From Microvirga soli (GTDB taxonomy: Bacteria > Pseudomonadota > Alphaproteobacteria > Rhizobiales > Beijerinckiaceae): a stretch of 64,000 bases of DNA. The translations under genes and the position numbers were made by a program. The DNA lies in assembly GCF_016734765.1 (NCBI RefSeq), contig NZ_JAERQE010000006.1, positions 118,534-182,533 of the forward strand, written 5' to 3'. A model generated the notes under the pieces. It saw nothing but the letters and a program-made list of their open reading frames with translations, did not search any database and had not been told where the DNA came from. Shown here piece after piece: positions 43,777-52,304 of the stretch (position 1 is its first letter; every line of letters begins with the position of its first letter).

Positions 43777-45114
43777 ATGGACGGCACACCGACCACGCAG
43801 CGGCTGGACATCTCCCACTACCGCATTCTGGCACTCGCCCTACCGATGACCCTGTCGCATGTGACGACGCCCCTGCTGGGGCTCGTCGACGCGACGGTGA
43901 TCGGACGCTTGGGCGAGGCGCATCTCCTCGGCGCGGTGGCGCTCGGCGCCGTCATCTTCGATTTCGTGTTCTGGAGCTTCGGGTCGCTGCGCATGGCCAC
44001 CGCCGGCCTCACGGCCCAGGCGACGGGCGCCGGCAATCGGCATGAGGTCGACGTGACGCTCGCCCGTGCGTTTCTGGTGGCGGCGATCACGGGCCTCCTG
44101 CTGATCCTGCTGCAATGGCCCATCGCCGCGATGGCCTTTTCCATGGTGGGCGCCAGCGCGGCGGTCACCGAGGCGCTCTCCACCTATTTCTTCATCCGCA
44201 TCTGGGCCGCACCCTTCACCCTGGCGAATTACGTGATCCTCGGCTCTACCCTGGGGCGCGGCCGCACGGATCTCGGCCTGCTGCTCCAGGTGGCGATCAA
44301 TGTGGCCAACATCGTGCTGACCATGGCGCTGGTGCTGGGTCTCGATCTCGGCATCGCCGGTGCGGCCATCGGCACAGCCCTGGCCGAGGTGCTGGGTGCA
44401 GGCCTCGGCATTCTCGTGCTGCGCCGCCTCGGCTCCAATCCGCTCGCCGTCACATGGGCCGAGGTGCTGAACCGGGCCGCGATGCTGCAGACGCTCGCCA
44501 TGAACCGGGACATCATGATCCGCAACGTGGCGCTCATCCTCGCCTTCTCGATCTTCAGCGCCATGGGGGCCCGATCTGGAGACGTGACGTTGGCTGCGAA
44601 TGCGGTGCTCTACAACATGTTCCTGATCGGCGGCTATTTCCTCGACGGCTTCGCCACCGCGGCCGAGACCCTGTGCGGGCAGAGCATCGGCGCCCGCGAC
44701 GAGCGCAGCTTCCGCCGCGCGATCAATTTAAGCCTGGGATGGAGCCTCGGCTTCGGACTCGCGGTATCCGCGCTGTTCCTGATTGCCGGCGGACCCTTCA
44801 TCGACTTCGTGTCGACCAATCCGGATGTGCGGGCTTATGCAAGGGACTATCTCGTCTTCGCTGCCCTGACTCCATTCTTCGGAGCCGCTGCCTTCGCCTT
44901 CGACGGCATCTACACGGGCGCGACCTGGACCCGGTCCATGCGCGACCTGATGGTCATCGCCTTCTTGGTCTATGCCGGCATCCTTTTCGCCGCCGGCGAT
45001 CTCGGCAACACGGCGCTCTGGATCGCGCTTCTCGTTTTCCTAAGCGCGCGAGGACTGGGCCAGTTCCTCCTCTATCCAAGGCTGGCGAGAAAGACCTTCG
45101 CCAGCCTTGCGTGA
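43777..45114 (+). CDS. MATE family efflux transporter
   Basis: A 445-residue transporter with twelve membrane helices arranged as two homologous halves. It begins 'ILALALPMTLSHVTTPLLGL', the DinF-like MatE signature, and the second half has 'LALIL' and 'FDGIYTGATWTRSMRDL'. It belongs to the DinF/NorM superfamily, which exports cationic or other drugs using Na+ or H+. The start at 43777 follows the small membrane protein by 8 bases; upstream in-frame sequence belongs to other genes. Substrate unknown. Confidence 0.9.
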   Translation: MDGTPTTQRLDISHYRILALALPMTLSHVTTPLLGLVDATVIGRLGEAHLLGAVALGAVIFDFVFWSFGSLRMATAGLTAQATGAGNRHEVDVTLARAFLVAAITGLLLILLQWPIAAMAFSMVGASAAVTEALSTYFFIRIWAAPFTLANYVILGSTLGRGRTDLGLLLQVAINVANIVLTMALVLGLDLGIAGAAIGTALAEVLGAGLGILVLRRLGSNPLAVTWAEVLNRAAMLQTLAMNRDIMIRNVALILAFSIFSAMGARSGDVTLAANAVLYNMFLIGGYFLDGFATAAETLCGQSIGARDERSFRRAINLSLGWSLGFGLAVSALFLIAGGPFIDFVSTNPDVRAYARDYLVFAALTPFFGAAAFAFDGIYTGATWTRSMRDLMVIAFLVYAGILFAAGDLGNTALWIALLVFLSARGLGQFLLYPRLARKTFASLA

Positions 45115-45123
45115 GTTCGAGCC

Positions 45124-46209
45124 TCAGAACTCTCCCTTGGCGATCGCCGATGCATCACGGCCGAGCGCCTGTGTCAGCGATGTCTTCTCAGCCGCGAGCG
45201 TCTGCACCAGACCGTTCTTGATGTCGCTGACGAGGCCGGGGCCCTTGTAGACCATGGCCGAGTAGAACTGCACCAAGCTGGCACCGGCGCGGATCTTCGC
45301 CAAGGCGGTCTCCGCGGAGTCGACGCCGCCGACGCCGATGAGCGGGATCTTGTGCTCCACACGCAGGAAGGCCTCGGCCAGAAGCTTCGTGGAGGGGATG
45401 AAGAGGGGCTTGCCCGAGAGGCCGCCGGTCTCCGATGCCAGCGCCCTCTCCTTCAGGCTCTCAGGCCGCGCAACTGTCGTATTGGAAACGGTGAGCCCGT
45501 CTATGCTGCGCTTGAGCGCCGTGGCGACGATCGCATCAAGCGTATCGAGCGAGATATCGGGCGCGATCTTCAGGAGCACGATGGTTTTATGCCTGCCCTG
45601 CTCGCTCTTATTCCGCGCCTCGATGCTGCGGGCGAGAAGATCGTCCAGGAAGGCTTCGCCCTGCAGGTCGCGTAGGCCCGGCGTGTTGGGCGAGGACACG
45701 TTGATCGTCAGAAAATCGGCAAGCCCGCACAGGCGCTGGATGCACAGCACGTAATCGGCGATGCGGTCAGCGGAATCCTTGTTGGCCCCGATATTGACGC
45801 CGACGATCCCGGGCCGTCCGCGGCGCTGTGCCAGGCGCCGGCATGCCGCATCGAGCCCGTCGCTGTTGAGCCCGAAGCGGTTGATGACCGCTTCGTCCTG
45901 CGTGAGCCGGAACACGCGGGGACGCGGATTACCAGCTTGCGGCTTCGGCACGACGCCGCCGAGTTCGACGAAGCCGAAACCGAGGCCCAGAAGCTGATCC
46001 GGCACCTCGCATTGCTTGTCGAAGCCCGCCGCAAGCCCGACGGGATTGGGAAAGTTCCTGCCGAACACCTCGATGGACAACCGGGGATCGTCTGCGGGCG
46101 CGGGCATCACCGGCATCAGGGACAGCCCCCTGATGGTCAGCTGATGCGCGGTCTCCGCATCGAGCGCATGCAGCGCGGGCTTAGCGAGAGAAAACAATGC
46201 GCCGATCAT
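45124..46209 (-). CDS. pyrD: Dihydroorotate dehydrogenase (quinone), class 2
   Basis: A 361-residue class 2 dihydroorotate dehydrogenase. The N-terminal helices ('[16 protein letters not shown]') contact the membrane and quinone. Then follow '[11 protein letters not shown]', '[16 protein letters not shown]' and the catalytic Ser in '[14 protein letters not shown]', as in the quinone-linked class, and FMN-binding 'GVGGVDS'. It carries out the fourth step of pyrimidine synthesis. Its ATG overlaps the DUF952 stop as ATGA. The pair pyrD-DUF952 is common in alphaproteobacteria. Confidence 0.95.
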   Translation of the reverse strand: MIGALFSLAKPALHALDAETAHQLTIRGLSLMPVMPAPADDPRLSIEVFGRNFPNPVGLAAGFDKQCEVPDQLLGLGFGFVELGGVVPKPQAGNPRPRVFRLTQDEAVINRFGLNSDGLDAACRRLAQRRGRPGIVGVNIGANKDSADRIADYVLCIQRLCGLADFLTINVSSPNTPGLRDLQGEAFLDDLLARSIEARNKSEQGRHKTIVLLKIAPDISLDTLDAIVATALKRSIDGLTVSNTTVARPESLKERALASETGGLSGKPLFIPSTKLLAEAFLRVEHKIPLIGVGGVDSAETALAKIRAGASLVQFYSAMVYKGPGLVSDIKNGLVQTLAAEKTSLTQALGRDASAIAKGEF

Positions 46210-46550
46210 GCGTCGAGATCCGGAAAGACATGGTGGCCATCCTGGCCGAGAGGCAGCGGCTTCACCCATCGTACAGCCGACAGAGGCAGGTGAGCGTAGA
46301 GATGCGGGAAGAGATCCCCGCCGCGGGACGGTTCGTAGCGCAGAGCATCCCCAAGTGAGTCGCCATCGATGGCGATCAGCAGGAGATCGCTTTGGCCTGC
46401 AAAGTGCCTGGCGGCCGTTTCTCGAACCTGCTCGGCGGTGGAGAAATGGAGGTACCCATCTTGGATGTCGATAGGCGCTCCGGCGAAGAATCCAGCCGCT
46501 TCGGCTTCGCGCCACAGCAATGCTGGGCAGATTTTGTAGATCAGGCGCAT
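46206..46550 (-). CDS. DUF952 family protein
   Basis: A 114-residue protein beginning '[20 protein letters not shown]', with '[20 protein letters not shown]' and '[11 protein letters not shown]', the conserved segments of DUF952. Its fold resembles ADP-ribosyltransferase-like small proteins, but no activity is established. The start at 46550 is by homology; in-frame ATG 46565 is also possible. It is the first gene of an operon with pyrD, overlapping it by 4 bases. Confidence 0.85.
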   Translation of the reverse strand: MRLIYKICPALLWREAEAAGFFAGAPIDIQDGYLHFSTAEQVRETAARHFAGQSDLLLIAIDGDSLGDALRYEPSRGGDLFPHLYAHLPLSAVRWVKPLPLGQDGHHVFPDLDA

Positions 46551-46704
46551 GATAGCTCGATTCATCGTGCGTCGCTTCAGGAGCAATCCTGATTAGACAT
46601 ATTGTCTCAAGAGGCGGGAGCCCATTGTCTATGCCTTAGAACAATCTTAATTCCTAATCATAGGTTCGCTTTCAGTTATTCGCTTCTAGCGAAGGTTTTT
46701 TACA

Positions 46705-47337
46705 ATGTTGTCCCACGAGCGCGTCTGGGCTGCGATCGATGCATTAGCATCACGTCATGGAATGACCGCATCGGGCCTCGCCCGCAAGGCCGGCCTCGAT
46801 GCAACAAGCTTCAACAGATCAAAACGCGTCAGTCCCGAGGGCCGTGAACGATGGCCCTCGACAGAGTCGATTTCAAAGATCCTGAAGGCAACCGGTGCGA
46901 CCCTCGAGGACTTCCTGCGCCTCGTCGAACCCACGGGCTCCCTGCGCCGTTCCATGATCCCGCTGATCAGCATGGAGGAGGCGACTTCGGCGAAAATCCT
47001 CAATGAGGATGGAACGCCGACAGAAGGCTCCGGCTGGGACGAACTCGAATTCCCGGATTTCGGCCAGGAGAAGGTCTTCGGCCTTGAGGTCGCCGGCGAC
47101 ACGCTTGCGCCGCTCTACCGGGACGGGGACGTGCTCATCGTCTCGCCCACCGCCAGCACCCGCAAGGGAGACCGCATCGTGGTGTGCACCGCAGGCGGCG
47201 AGATCCTGGCCAAGGAGCTCAAGCGCCGCTCGGCCAAGACCCTGGAGATGACGTCCCTCGTGAAGGACCAGGAAGACCAGGTGATCGCCACCGAGGAGAT
47301 CGCCTGGACGGCCCGGATCATGTGGGCACGGCAGTAG
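46705..47337 (+). CDS. XRE/S24-type repressor with Thr at the peptidase nucleophile position
   Basis: A 210-residue protein. The N-terminal HTH (about 1-70, 'GMTASGLARKAGLDATSFNR') is followed by a LexA/CI-like S24 domain. The family nucleophile motif GDSM reads 'AGDTLAPLY' here, so position 133 is Thr, not Ser. The general-base Lys is present (K170 in 'EILAKELKRR'). Such proteins are stand-alone chromosomal regulators in Hyphomicrobiales and are not the SOS LexA itself, whose DNA-binding domain differs. Autocleavage is doubtful. It is transcribed alone between DUF952 and lysK. Confidence 0.85.
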   Translation: MLSHERVWAAIDALASRHGMTASGLARKAGLDATSFNRSKRVSPEGRERWPSTESISKILKATGATLEDFLRLVEPTGSLRRSMIPLISMEEATSAKILNEDGTPTEGSGWDELEFPDFGQEKVFGLEVAGDTLAPLYRDGDVLIVSPTASTRKGDRIVVCTAGGEILAKELKRRSAKTLEMTSLVKDQEDQVIATEEIAWTARIMWARQ

Positions 47338-47340
47338 CCT

Positions 47341-49062
47341 TCAGGCTGCGCGGTCCCTCAGAAAAGTCTCGTGCTCACGCACGAGATCGCCATTGAGGGC
47401 CTTGCGGATCAGCGCCCGGCTCTCCTTCACGCCGTAGAGCGCCACGAACGAGCCGAAGCGCGGACCGCGTGGCTCTCCGAGCAGCACCTGATAGATCGTG
47501 TTGAACCACTCTATGGACACGCCTGGGCGCTCAGGCGTCGCACCCTTGGCCTTGAAATCCTGATAGCGCGGCTCGGCGCGGCCCACATTGTAGATCTCGT
47601 CCTGGATCGCTTCCGCGGTTGCGGGGCGCTCCCCTGACTCGAAGGATTCGAGCACCTCGTCCAACCGCCGAAGCGATGCGGCCTCGACCTCGTCCGCCAG
47701 ACGATAGGTCTTCTGCGGCTTCACGAAATCCTCGAAGTAGCGCACGGCACGCTTCGCGAGGCTGTCGAGACGCGGATGCGTCTCCGGCGACACGCCCGGC
47801 GCATAGCGGCGGATGAAGCCCCAGAGCACAGACGGATCCTCGGAATTCGCCACGGCCACAAGGTTGAGCAGCATGGAGAAGGAGATCGTCGTGCCCGGCT
47901 GATTGGAGCCCTCCGACGATACCAGCTCGGGTGCCGGCGGCTCGCCCGCGTGCAGGTGCCAGACCGGGTTCATCAGGCGCGTCTTCGCATCCTGCGCCGG
48001 ATACTTCTCCAGGAAGGTCAGGTAATCGTCCACCTGCCGCGGGATCACGTCGAAATGGAGCTTCTTGGCCTCGCGCGGCTTGTTGAACATGAACAGCCGG
48101 AGGCTGTCCTGTGTGCCGTAGGTGAGCCACTCGTCGATGGTGAGGCCATTGCCCTTGGACTTCGAGATCTTCTGGCCCTTGTCGTCGAGGAAGAGCTCGT
48201 AGTTGAACCCGTCCGGCGGCAGGCCGCCGATAGCCTTGGCGATTTCCCCGGAGAGCTTCACGCTGTCGATCAGGTCCTTGCCAGCCATTTCGTAATCGAC
48301 GCCGAGCGCCACCCAGCGCATGGCCCAATCGGGCTTCCACTGCAGCTTGGCATGGCCGCCGGTGACCGGAGTCTCGAAGCGCTCGCCCGTCTCGGGATCG
48401 CGCCACACGATGGTGCCGGCGTCCAGCTTACGCTCGTCGATGGGTACCTGCATCACGATGCCGGTCTTCGGATGGATCGGCAGGAACGGCGAATAGGATT
48501 GCTGGCGCTCCTGGCGCAGGGACGGCAGCATGATCGCCATCACGGCATCGTAGCGCTCGAGCACGGTGAGCAGCGTCTTGTCGAACTTGCCGGCCTTGTA
48601 GCACTCGGTTGCCGACATGAACTCGTAGTCGAAGCCGAAGGCATCGAGGAATTCGCGCAGGCGCGCATTGTTGTGATGCGCGAAGCTCTCATGGGTGCCG
48701 AACGGGTCCGGCACCTGGGTCAGCGGCTTGCCGAGGGAAGCGCCCACCAGCTCCTTGTTGGGGATGTTGTCCGGCACCTTGCGCAGGCCGTCCATGTCGT
48801 CCGAGAAAGCGACGAGGCGGGTCGGGATGGTGTCACCGGTCAGCACCCGGAAGGCATGGCGGACCATGCTGGTGCGGGCCACCTCGCCGAAGGTGCCGAT
48901 ATGCGGCAGGCCCGAGGGGCCATAGCCGGTCTCGAACAGAGCCTCTTTCTTCCCCGTTTTCTTGAGACGCTCGACAAGCTTGCGGGCCTCCTCGAAAGGC
49001 CAGGCATTGGCGGTCTGGGCGGCTTCAATCAGGGCGGGGTCGAGAGACAGATTTCGGGACAT
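47341..49062 (-). CDS. lysK: Lysine--tRNA ligase, class I
   Basis: A 573-residue class I lysyl-tRNA synthetase, the archaeal-type enzyme that replaces class II LysS in many alphaproteobacteria. The HIGH-like element is '[14 protein letters not shown]' (about 42-55) and the KMSKS-like element is 'KISKSKGNG'. It charges tRNA-Lys with ATP in the cytoplasm. The start at 49062 is by homology; upstream in-frame sequence is a palindromic repeat. It is convergent with the S24 regulator, 3 bases apart. Confidence 0.95.
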   Translation of the reverse strand: MSRNLSLDPALIEAAQTANAWPFEEARKLVERLKKTGKKEALFETGYGPSGLPHIGTFGEVARTSMVRHAFRVLTGDTIPTRLVAFSDDMDGLRKVPDNIPNKELVGASLGKPLTQVPDPFGTHESFAHHNNARLREFLDAFGFDYEFMSATECYKAGKFDKTLLTVLERYDAVMAIMLPSLRQERQQSYSPFLPIHPKTGIVMQVPIDERKLDAGTIVWRDPETGERFETPVTGGHAKLQWKPDWAMRWVALGVDYEMAGKDLIDSVKLSGEIAKAIGGLPPDGFNYELFLDDKGQKISKSKGNGLTIDEWLTYGTQDSLRLFMFNKPREAKKLHFDVIPRQVDDYLTFLEKYPAQDAKTRLMNPVWHLHAGEPPAPELVSSEGSNQPGTTISFSMLLNLVAVANSEDPSVLWGFIRRYAPGVSPETHPRLDSLAKRAVRYFEDFVKPQKTYRLADEVEAASLRRLDEVLESFESGERPATAEAIQDEIYNVGRAEPRYQDFKAKGATPERPGVSIEWFNTIYQVLLGEPRGPRFGSFVALYGVKESRALIRKALNGDLVREHETFLRDRAA

Positions 49063-49108
49063 GGGCCTAGTGCTTAGAGGAAAATGCTTCCAGAAGCGCG
49101 GCACACTA

Positions 49109-49158
49109 GAGCATCGAACCCAAAAGTGGAATCCACTTTTGGGAACCATTGGATGCTC
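49109..49158. repeat. Perfect-core palindromic element upstream of lysK
   Basis: A 50-base dyad: GAGCATC at 49109-49115 pairs with GATGCTC at 49152-49158, and the core CCCAAAAGTGGAATCC..GGATTCCACTTTTGGG is a near-perfect palindrome at about 49120-49142. Elements of this type are dispersed in Hyphomicrobiales genomes. It is followed at once by a second element. Confidence 0.85.
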
Positions 49159-49171
49159 AATTTTTTAAACA

Positions 49172-49221
49172 GCTCATCGTTCGTACGGGAAAACCGGGCC
49201 CACTTTTCCGGACGATGCGCT
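49172..49221. repeat. Palindromic element 'GCGCATCGT' family, copy 1
   Basis: About 50 bases. Its reverse complement aligns over its whole length with 54571-54619 (GCGCATCGT..., GGGCCCGGTTTTCC core). The ends pair as CATCGT/ACGATG. It lies in the space between lysK and the solute-binding protein gene, which otherwise shows no gene. Confidence 0.8.
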
Positions 49222-49292
49222 GGACGACGCTGGCAAGGGTCAATGCGGTAAACCCAACCCTCAAGGGTCGGCAAGACTTAGTAAGGATGAAC

Positions 49293-50177
49293 TTAGTAGG
49301 GGCTGATCGGGAAGAAGCGCAGGTAGAGCTCGGCATATCTGCCCTCCCGCCAGAGCTGCTGGAGCGCGAAATCCAGCGCCCGACGAAGACCATCATCCTC
49401 GGTGCGGGTGATGAAGCCGATGCCCTCGCCGAAAAAGCGGCTTTCCAGGTAGGGGCCGCCCGAGAAGTCGCAGCATCCCGCCGCTTCCTCGCCGCCGATC
49501 CAGAGGGCAAGGCCAAGGCCATCGGCGAACAGGTAGTCGATCTCACCGGCCTTGAGAGCAGTCTGCGCCGCCGCCAGCTCCGGATAGGGCTTGAGGGAGG
49601 CACCTCCCATGAAAGACTTGGCATAGGCTTCATGGGCCGTGCCGCCGACGACGCCCAGGCTCTTGCCCTGCAGGGTCTTGGCGTCCGGTGCCGGCAGGTT
49701 CTTGTCCCGGCGCACGGCAAAACGGGCCGGGATCTTAAAATAGGGACCGGTCACGGCATAGCCCCGGCGCAGATCCGCCGTGATGGGAATGGCGGCCGCC
49801 ACCACATCGCCCTGCTTCTCGTTGAGGGCATTCAGAAGCGTGTCGAAGCGCCGGACCTGAACCGTGCAGGTCAGCCCCAAGCGCTCGCAGGCAGCCCGGG
49901 CGAGTTCCACGGACAGACCGGTCGGGTTACCGTCGAGGCCAGGAAAATGAAGCGGCGGGAAGTCGTCGTCGACCAGAAAGCGGATCGTGCGGGTGGCCGG
50001 CAGCTCCGGTCGCTCGAGCTGGGTCCTGGGATCCCAGAAATTGGGGATGTTCACCCCTTGAGCCTGAACCGCGCCGATGTTCAGCGCAAAAGTCAGGGGC
50101 AGTAGCATCCCGGCCCATCCAAGGGGCTTGATCTTGCGGGAAAGGCGGGCAACCAATGTAACGATATCTAGGACCAT
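49293..50177 (-). CDS. Periplasmic amino-acid-type solute-binding protein
   Basis: A 294-residue family 3 solute-binding protein. A signal peptide occupies about residues 1-40 (hydrophobic 'WAGMLLPLTFALNIGAVQA'). The mature part has 'FLVDDDFPPLHFPGLDGNPT' and 'LSVELARAACERLGLTC', 'KTLQGKSLGVVGGTAHE' and 'GEIDYLFADGLG', the pattern of polar amino acid receptors. No ABC permease or ATPase gene is near, so it is an orphan receptor. The ligand is unknown. Confidence 0.85.
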   Translation of the reverse strand: MVLDIVTLVARLSRKIKPLGWAGMLLPLTFALNIGAVQAQGVNIPNFWDPRTQLERPELPATRTIRFLVDDDFPPLHFPGLDGNPTGLSVELARAACERLGLTCTVQVRRFDTLLNALNEKQGDVVAAAIPITADLRRGYAVTGPYFKIPARFAVRRDKNLPAPDAKTLQGKSLGVVGGTAHEAYAKSFMGGASLKPYPELAAAQTALKAGEIDYLFADGLGLALWIGGEEAAGCCDFSGGPYLESRFFGEGIGFITRTEDDGLRRALDFALQQLWREGRYAELYLRFFPISPY

Positions 50178-50245
50178 CGAGGCGACATTCTCTTGCTCTT
50201 AGCTTTGCGCTGCTCAGGAATGCCTAAGGGAAGCACCCGACGCTC

Positions 50246-52129
50246 ATGATGAGGCAGGGTCTAGCGGACGGGGCCGCACAGTCAACAGCGCTGCCGATCG
50301 AGAGCGGATTTCTCAGCAGTCATGGGCATGCGCCCGACGCCCTCTGGCAGGCCGCAATCTTCGCTCAGGCCACGGGGGTTACAGCCGATGAATTCCTGAT
50401 GAGAGAAAGGATTGTCTCGGAGGACGATTTCTACAGGGCTCTTGCGGCCGAGCTCGGGTGCCCTTTCGTTGCCGCCCCGCACCTGTCATCGGGTGTGCGC
50501 TATCCCGACAGCATCCTGGCAGGTTTGGCCCCTATGGCCGGTAGGAAAGCCAGGTTCGTGGCGGCGCCGCGCGGCCGCGCCCTGGCGGACCTTCTCAAAG
50601 CCCGATCCCGCCGGCAGCTCGCCATCACCACACCGACCAAGCTGAGAGAGGCCGCCTTTGAGGCTCAAAGTCCGCTGATCGCCCGGCGGGCCGCCCATGA
50701 TCTGGCCGACAAGGCCCCTCAACTCGCAACCGATGTCAGCTACGGGCAGATCGCGGTTCTTTTCGTGGTTCTGACCTTGATCGTATTCGGCCTCGGGTTT
50801 GCCCCCGGGCTGAGCACCGGGATCCTAGGCGCCCTTATGGGTCCGTTGTTCCTCGGCATGATCGTACTCCGCATCGCAGCGGCATCCCTGAACAATCCTG
50901 TCGAGCCCGAAGAGCAAGAGCTCCGCATCGAGGATGCGGACCTGCCCGTCTACACGATTATCGCAGCCCTTTATCGCGAGAAGCGCGTCGTAGCCCGCTT
51001 CCTTGAGGCCCTCACGCGGCTCGATTATCCCGTGGCAAAACTCGACATCAAGCTCGTGCTCGAGGCAGACGACCGCGAGACGCCGGAGGCCCTGCGCTCC
51101 ATCGAGGTTCCAGGCAATGTCGAGATCCTGATCGCGCCGCCGGGTGGGCCGCGCACGAAACCCCGCGCGCTCAACGTCGCTCTGCCCTTGGCGCGGGGCC
51201 GCTACACGGTGATCTACGATGCTGAGGACGTGCCCGACCCGGGCCAACTGCGCCTGGCGATATCGCACTTTGCCGAAGCGCCTCCAAACGTCGCCTGCCT
51301 GCAGGCGCGGCTCACCATCGACAACACCGACGACACTTGGCTCACACGGCTCTTCACTATCGAATACGCGGCCCTGTTCGATGTGTTCAATCCAGGGCTG
51401 GCCGACATCGGCAGCCCCATTGCCCTGGGCGGCACCTCCAACCATTTTCGCACCGCCGTGCTGCGGACAATCTATGGCTGGGACGCCTGGAACGTCACCG
51501 AGGATGCCGATCTCGGCATTCGCTTGGCACGGCTCGGCTATGAGGTGAAGGATCTTCCCTCCTCCACCCTCGAGGAGGCGCCTGGTACCCTGCGGCTCTG
51601 GATGCGGCAGCGGACGCGATGGATGAAGGGCTATGTGCAGACTGCGGTGAGCCACACGCGCAAGCCCTGGATCATGCTGCGCCAGCTCGGATTCTGGCGC
51701 TTCTCCGGCGCCCTCGCCCTGACCTGGGGAACCGTGCTCAGCGCCCTCGTCTATCCGCTCTTCACCGGGCTCTATGTCGCATCATGGCTTCAAGAAGCCG
51801 AACAGTTTCCTGACATGCGCTGGACAGCGGCGTTCAATGCTTATGCCCTGACGCTGTTCGTGTCCGGTATGGCCTCGGTGTTCATACCGGCCTGCATGGC
51901 CCTGCACCGGCGCAAGCTCTGGCGCCTCATGCCCTGGCTCCTGCTGCTGCCGCTCTATTATGGCCTCGTCAGTGTTGCGGCCTGGAGAGGCTTGTGGGAG
52001 CTGGCCATCGCGCCGTTCCGCTGGAACAAGACGAGCCATGGGCTGGCCCGCACGTCGCGGGCCGGGCTGGTTCAGAAGCACCAGGCCAAGCCGGCGGTCA
52101 CCAGATCGGTGAACACGGCGCCACCATAG
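50246..52129 (+). CDS. Membrane glycosyltransferase family 2 (cellulose synthase-like)
   Basis: A 627-residue processive-type glycosyltransferase. The N-terminal about 150 residues resemble a GspE-N-like domain, two membrane helices follow at about 165-210, then a GT2 catalytic domain with 'YDAEDVPDPGQLR' (about 325), 'TEDADLGIRLARLGYEV' (about 420) and 'QRTRWMKGYVQT' (QxxRW, about 455), then further membrane helices. It would polymerise a sugar nucleotide and move the polymer across the membrane. No other polysaccharide genes are adjacent, so the product is unknown. A small gene overlaps its 3' end on the other strand. Confidence 0.88.
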   Translation: MMRQGLADGAAQSTALPIESGFLSSHGHAPDALWQAAIFAQATGVTADEFLMRERIVSEDDFYRALAAELGCPFVAAPHLSSGVRYPDSILAGLAPMAGRKARFVAAPRGRALADLLKARSRRQLAITTPTKLREAAFEAQSPLIARRAAHDLADKAPQLATDVSYGQIAVLFVVLTLIVFGLGFAPGLSTGILGALMGPLFLGMIVLRIAAASLNNPVEPEEQELRIEDADLPVYTIIAALYREKRVVARFLEALTRLDYPVAKLDIKLVLEADDRETPEALRSIEVPGNVEILIAPPGGPRTKPRALNVALPLARGRYTVIYDAEDVPDPGQLRLAISHFAEAPPNVACLQARLTIDNTDDTWLTRLFTIEYAALFDVFNPGLADIGSPIALGGTSNHFRTAVLRTIYGWDAWNVTEDADLGIRLARLGYEVKDLPSSTLEEAPGTLRLWMRQRTRWMKGYVQTAVSHTRKPWIMLRQLGFWRFSGALALTWGTVLSALVYPLFTGLYVASWLQEAEQFPDMRWTAAFNAYALTLFVSGMASVFIPACMALHRRKLWRLMPWLLLLPLYYGLVSVAAWRGLWELAIAPFRWNKTSHGLARTSRAGLVQKHQAKPAVTRSVNTAPP

Positions 52130-52239
52130 CGCCACCACAGAAGCCCGCCTGAGCCCACCAGGCACAGGATTGCCGCCGCAACGAGACCGACGCGGGCCCG
52201 CTGCTCCTGGCGTTCTGTGTGCTGGGTCTCCAAGCTCAT
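52072..52239 (-). CDS. 55-residue single-span membrane protein
   Basis: A short gene beginning ATG at 52239 with GGAG 6 bases upstream. The product has a polar N-terminus (MSLETQHTERQEQRARVG), a hydrophobic span ('LVAAAILCLVGSGGLLWW') and ends 'LAWCF'. The arrangement resembles small conserved alphaproteobacterial membrane proteins. It overlaps the last 58 bases of the glycosyltransferase gene on the opposite strand. It is about 65 bases downstream of the RecD2-like gene stop. Function unknown. Confidence 0.6.
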   Translation of the reverse strand: MSLETQHTERQEQRARVGLVAAAILCLVGSGGLLWWRYGGAVFTDLVTAGLAWCF

Positions 52240-52304
52240 TGCCTGCTCCGGAATAGGCTTTTGCAGGAGGAGATATAGAGCGTTTTGGCCCCAGGCGGAA
52301 GGGA

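Noticed and set aside
46705..47337. The S24 protein as the SOS LexA repressor
   Set aside because: Its HTH is of the XRE type, not the LexA winged helix, and the catalytic Ser is Thr. The LexA that would bind the GTTC boxes must be encoded elsewhere.
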